7,788 nt of DNA from Planococcus sp. (in: firmicutes) (lineage in GTDB: Bacteria; Bacillota; Bacilli; Bacillales_A; Planococcaceae): the NCBI GenBank assembly GCA_030147455.1, contig JASKZU010000065.1, forward strand, positions 1 to 7,788, in the 5' to 3' direction. Position numbers and translations under genes: made by a program. Shown here piece by piece: positions 6,518 through 7,788 of the stretch. The first letter of the stretch is position 1. Each line of letters opens with the position of its first letter. Under the pieces are notes generated by a model, which was given only the letters and a program-made list of their open reading frames with translations, was not told the origin of the DNA and searched no databases.

Positions 6518-7321
6518 GTGGGAGAAGCTATCGTAATTACATCAGGTAAAGGCGGCGTCGGCAAAACGACGACGACTGCGAACCTCGGCACTGCATTGGC
6601 CCTTCAAGGCAAAAAAGTGTGCTTGATCGATACCGACATCGGGCTTCGCAACCTTGATGTCATACTGGGCCTGGAAAACCGCATCATCTATGATTTGATT
6701 GATGTACTTGAGGGCCGCTGCAAGATTCACCAAGCGCTCGTTAAGGACAAGCGTTTTGAAGACAGATTGTTCTTGCTTCCTGCTGCCCAGACAGCCGACA
6801 AAAATGATGTCAATCCTGAGCAGATGAAAGAACTGATCGACGGAATGAAGCCGGATTATGATTTCATTATCATCGACTGCCCTGCCGGCATCGAGCAAGG
6901 CTATAAAAACGCTGTGGCTGGCGCCGACCGTGCATTGGTCGTCACAACACCGGAAATTTCCGCTGTACGCGATGCCGACCGGATCATCGGCCTATTGGAA
7001 CTGGAAGAAAACCTGGAAGCGCCAAAACTGATCATCAACCGCATCCGACCGCATTTGATGGAGGCTGGAGACGCGCTGGATGTCAATGAAATCACAACGC
7101 ATCTATCGATCGACTTGCTCGGCATCGTCCCGGACGACGAACGCGTCATTTCAAGCTCGAACAAAGGTGAGCCTGTTGTGATGGACCCATCAAATCCGGC
7201 AGCACTCGGCTACCGCAACATTGCACGCAGACTGCTCGGGGAGTCTGTGCCGCTGATGACGATGGACAAGCCAAAGCCCGGCATGTTCGGCAAACTAAAA
7301 TCGATTTTCTCAAGCAAATAA
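6518..7321 (+). CDS. minD: MinD, septum site-determining ATPase
   Basis: This 267-residue ParA/MinD-type ATPase dimerises with ATP, binds the membrane and carries MinC. The deviant Walker A motif KGGVGKTT (11-18) has both the signature Lys11 and Lys16. The switch I region DTDIGLRNLD (38-47) and Walker B FIIIDCPAG (116-124) are intact. The C-terminal membrane-targeting amphipathic helix is visible as GMFGKLKSIFSSK (255-267). The start is the second of two overlapping GTG codons, at 6518. It is in frame and 8 nt after AAGGAGG (6503-6509), within the end of minC, leaving a single base between the genes. The length equals the B. subtilis protein (about 268). No minE lies next to it, as expected for Bacillales, which place MinCD through DivIVA and MinJ. 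A terminator follows at once, so this is the last gene of the operon. Confidence 0.97.
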   Translation: MGEAIVITSGKGGVGKTTTTANLGTALALQGKKVCLIDTDIGLRNLDVILGLENRIIYDLIDVLEGRCKIHQALVKDKRFEDRLFLLPAAQTADKNDVNPEQMKELIDGMKPDYDFIIIDCPAGIEQGYKNAVAGADRALVVTTPEISAVRDADRIIGLLELEENLEAPKLIINRIRPHLMEAGDALDVNEITTHLSIDLLGIVPDDERVISSSNKGEPVVMDPSNPAALGYRNIARRLLGESVPLMTMDKPKPGMFGKLKSIFSSK

Positions 7322-7328
7322 CCGCTAA

Positions 7329-7360
7329 ACACCACTGCTTCCGCGGTGGTGTATTTTTAT
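7329..7360 (+). terminator. Intrinsic terminator of the maf-minD operon
   Basis: ACACCACTGC (7329-7338) pairs with GCGGTGGTGT (7343-7352) in a 10-bp stem with one G-T pair and a TTCC loop. The T-rich tract ATTTTTATT follows. The hairpin begins 8 nt after the minD stop codon. Confidence 0.93.
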
Positions 7361-7411
7361 TCAGGAAAAAAACGTAATCCCTGAGTTCCGAAGTTTAGCC
7401 TTCTTTTCTAA

Positions 7412-7623
7412 GGAAGTGATTCCCCAACAGCCAGACGCTTTTTCAAAGCCTTGTCGGTTCAACTCGCACTTCCTAAAGAAAAAAGTAGCCGCACCGCGCC
7501 AAGGGTGAGCCGAAGCTGTAAGACAGGCGGTCTTCCTGGCTTATGGCGGGAGGCCAACCCGAAGCGGAAGACGGACTCGCAAGGCGAAGCATGATAAACC
7601 GCTGGAAAACTTGCACACGCTTC
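7412..7623 (+). repeat. Intergenic repeat element, copy 1
   Basis: This non-coding element has a second copy starting 234 bp further on. It opens with GGAAGTGATTCCCCAACAGC. A variable middle part (7432-7485) follows, then a 57-bp core (7486-7542) that is identical in both copies, and a GGCGGGAGG tail (7545-7553). The end is uncertain. The repeated part seen in this window stops at 7553 only because copy 2 runs off the edge. CGCTTC at 7618-7623 mirrors the GGAAGYG start and may mark the true right end. The unit contains several short hairpins: GGAA-GTGA-TTCC (7412-7423), GCC-AAGC-AAGAC paired with GTCTT-GCTT-GGC (7509-7547), and GTCTTCC (7530-7536) with GGAAGAC (7566-7572). No open reading frame of note crosses it. 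It could be a dispersed intergenic repeat, a small non-autonomous mobile element, or a structured RNA. No named family was recognised. Confidence 0.75.
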
Positions 7624-7645
7624 AATAAATTTTAACTTTAAATCA

Positions 7646-7788
7646 GGAAGCGATTCCCCAACAGCCGGACGCTGTTTTTAGAACTGATTGATTCAACTCG
7701 AATATCCAAAAGAAAATGCATAGCCGCACCGCGCCAAGGGTGAGCCGAAGCTGTAAGACAGGCGGTCTTCCTGGCTTGCGGCGGGAGG
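7646..7788 (+). repeat. Intergenic repeat element, copy 2 (cut by the window edge)
   Basis: This is the second direct copy of the element at 7412. The first 70 bases align without gaps to copy 1 at roughly three quarters identity by eye. The core at 7721-7777 is identical over 57 bp, and the tail differs only at 7778-7779 (GC here, AT in copy 1) before the window ends. GGAA-GCGA-TTCC (7646-7657) keeps the opening hairpin with a different second loop base. AACAGC-CGGAC-GCTGTT (7660-7676) forms a perfect 6-bp hairpin followed by T residues; copy 1 has one mismatch there. The right end is not visible. Confidence 0.75.

Larger units (their letters stand above)
7322..7788. other. Non-coding region downstream of minD
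   Basis: This stretch of 467 bp holds the operon terminator and the two repeat copies. I see no convincing gene on either strand. In B. subtilis the genes spoIVFA and spoIVFB follow minD directly; neither is present here. An 8-bp pairing of AGGAAGTG (7411-7418) with CACTTCCT (7467-7474), extended by TTCTTT (7401-7406) with AAAGAA (7475-7480) across a 4-nt bulge, is possible in copy 1 only. Confidence 0.7.

Noticed and set aside
7412..7788. CRISPR array
   Set aside because: There are only two long copies about 235 bp apart, not short regular repeats with equal spacers, and no cas genes are present.

Overview
The window looks like a chromosomal core segment of a low-to-moderate GC Bacillota, most likely a member of Planococcaceae close to Planococcus or Planomicrobium. 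The gene order maf-radC-mreB-mreC-mreD-minC-minD is the one known from Bacillus subtilis. The lengths fit that family, Shine-Dalgarno sites are strong (AAGGAGG type), and TTG and GTG starts are used. The genus is inferred from memory of related proteins and from missing sporulation neighbours, so it is only moderately certain.

Layout. Positions 1-1575 hold a minus-strand AbgT-family transporter gene that ends in a clear bidirectional terminator (1-33). A 374-bp divergent intergenic region (1576-1949) carries a perfect 10-bp inverted repeat in the abgT leader, a second small inverted repeat, and an extended -10 promoter for maf. From 1950 to 7321 seven plus-strand genes run almost without gaps. 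maf and radC overlap by 11 nt, mreC and mreD by 4 nt, and mreD and minC by 1 nt. minC and minD are 1 nt apart. A second promoter with a perfect TATAAT box lies just after radC and probably drives mreBCD-minCD. A strong intrinsic terminator (7329-7360) closes the operon.

How the genes work together. MreB, MreC and MreD form the cell-wall elongation scaffold that sets rod or ovoid shape. MinC and MinD inhibit FtsZ ring assembly away from mid-cell. Maf is a nucleotide pyrophosphatase linked to septum formation, and RadC is a JAMM-domain protein of unclear function. The cluster therefore joins cell elongation with division-site choice. The AbgT transporter is a separate unit with no visible functional link.

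The least ordinary part is the last 380 bases. After the operon terminator there are two direct copies, about 235 bp apart, of a non-coding element of at least 142 bp. They share a 57-bp identical core. The element can fold into several short hairpins that are kept in both copies, including a four-base stem with a GNRA-type loop. This looks like a dispersed, RNA-like intergenic repeat. I know of no named family that it matches, and the second copy is cut by the window edge. The rest of the window is conserved housekeeping sequence with no sign of an undescribed multi-gene system.
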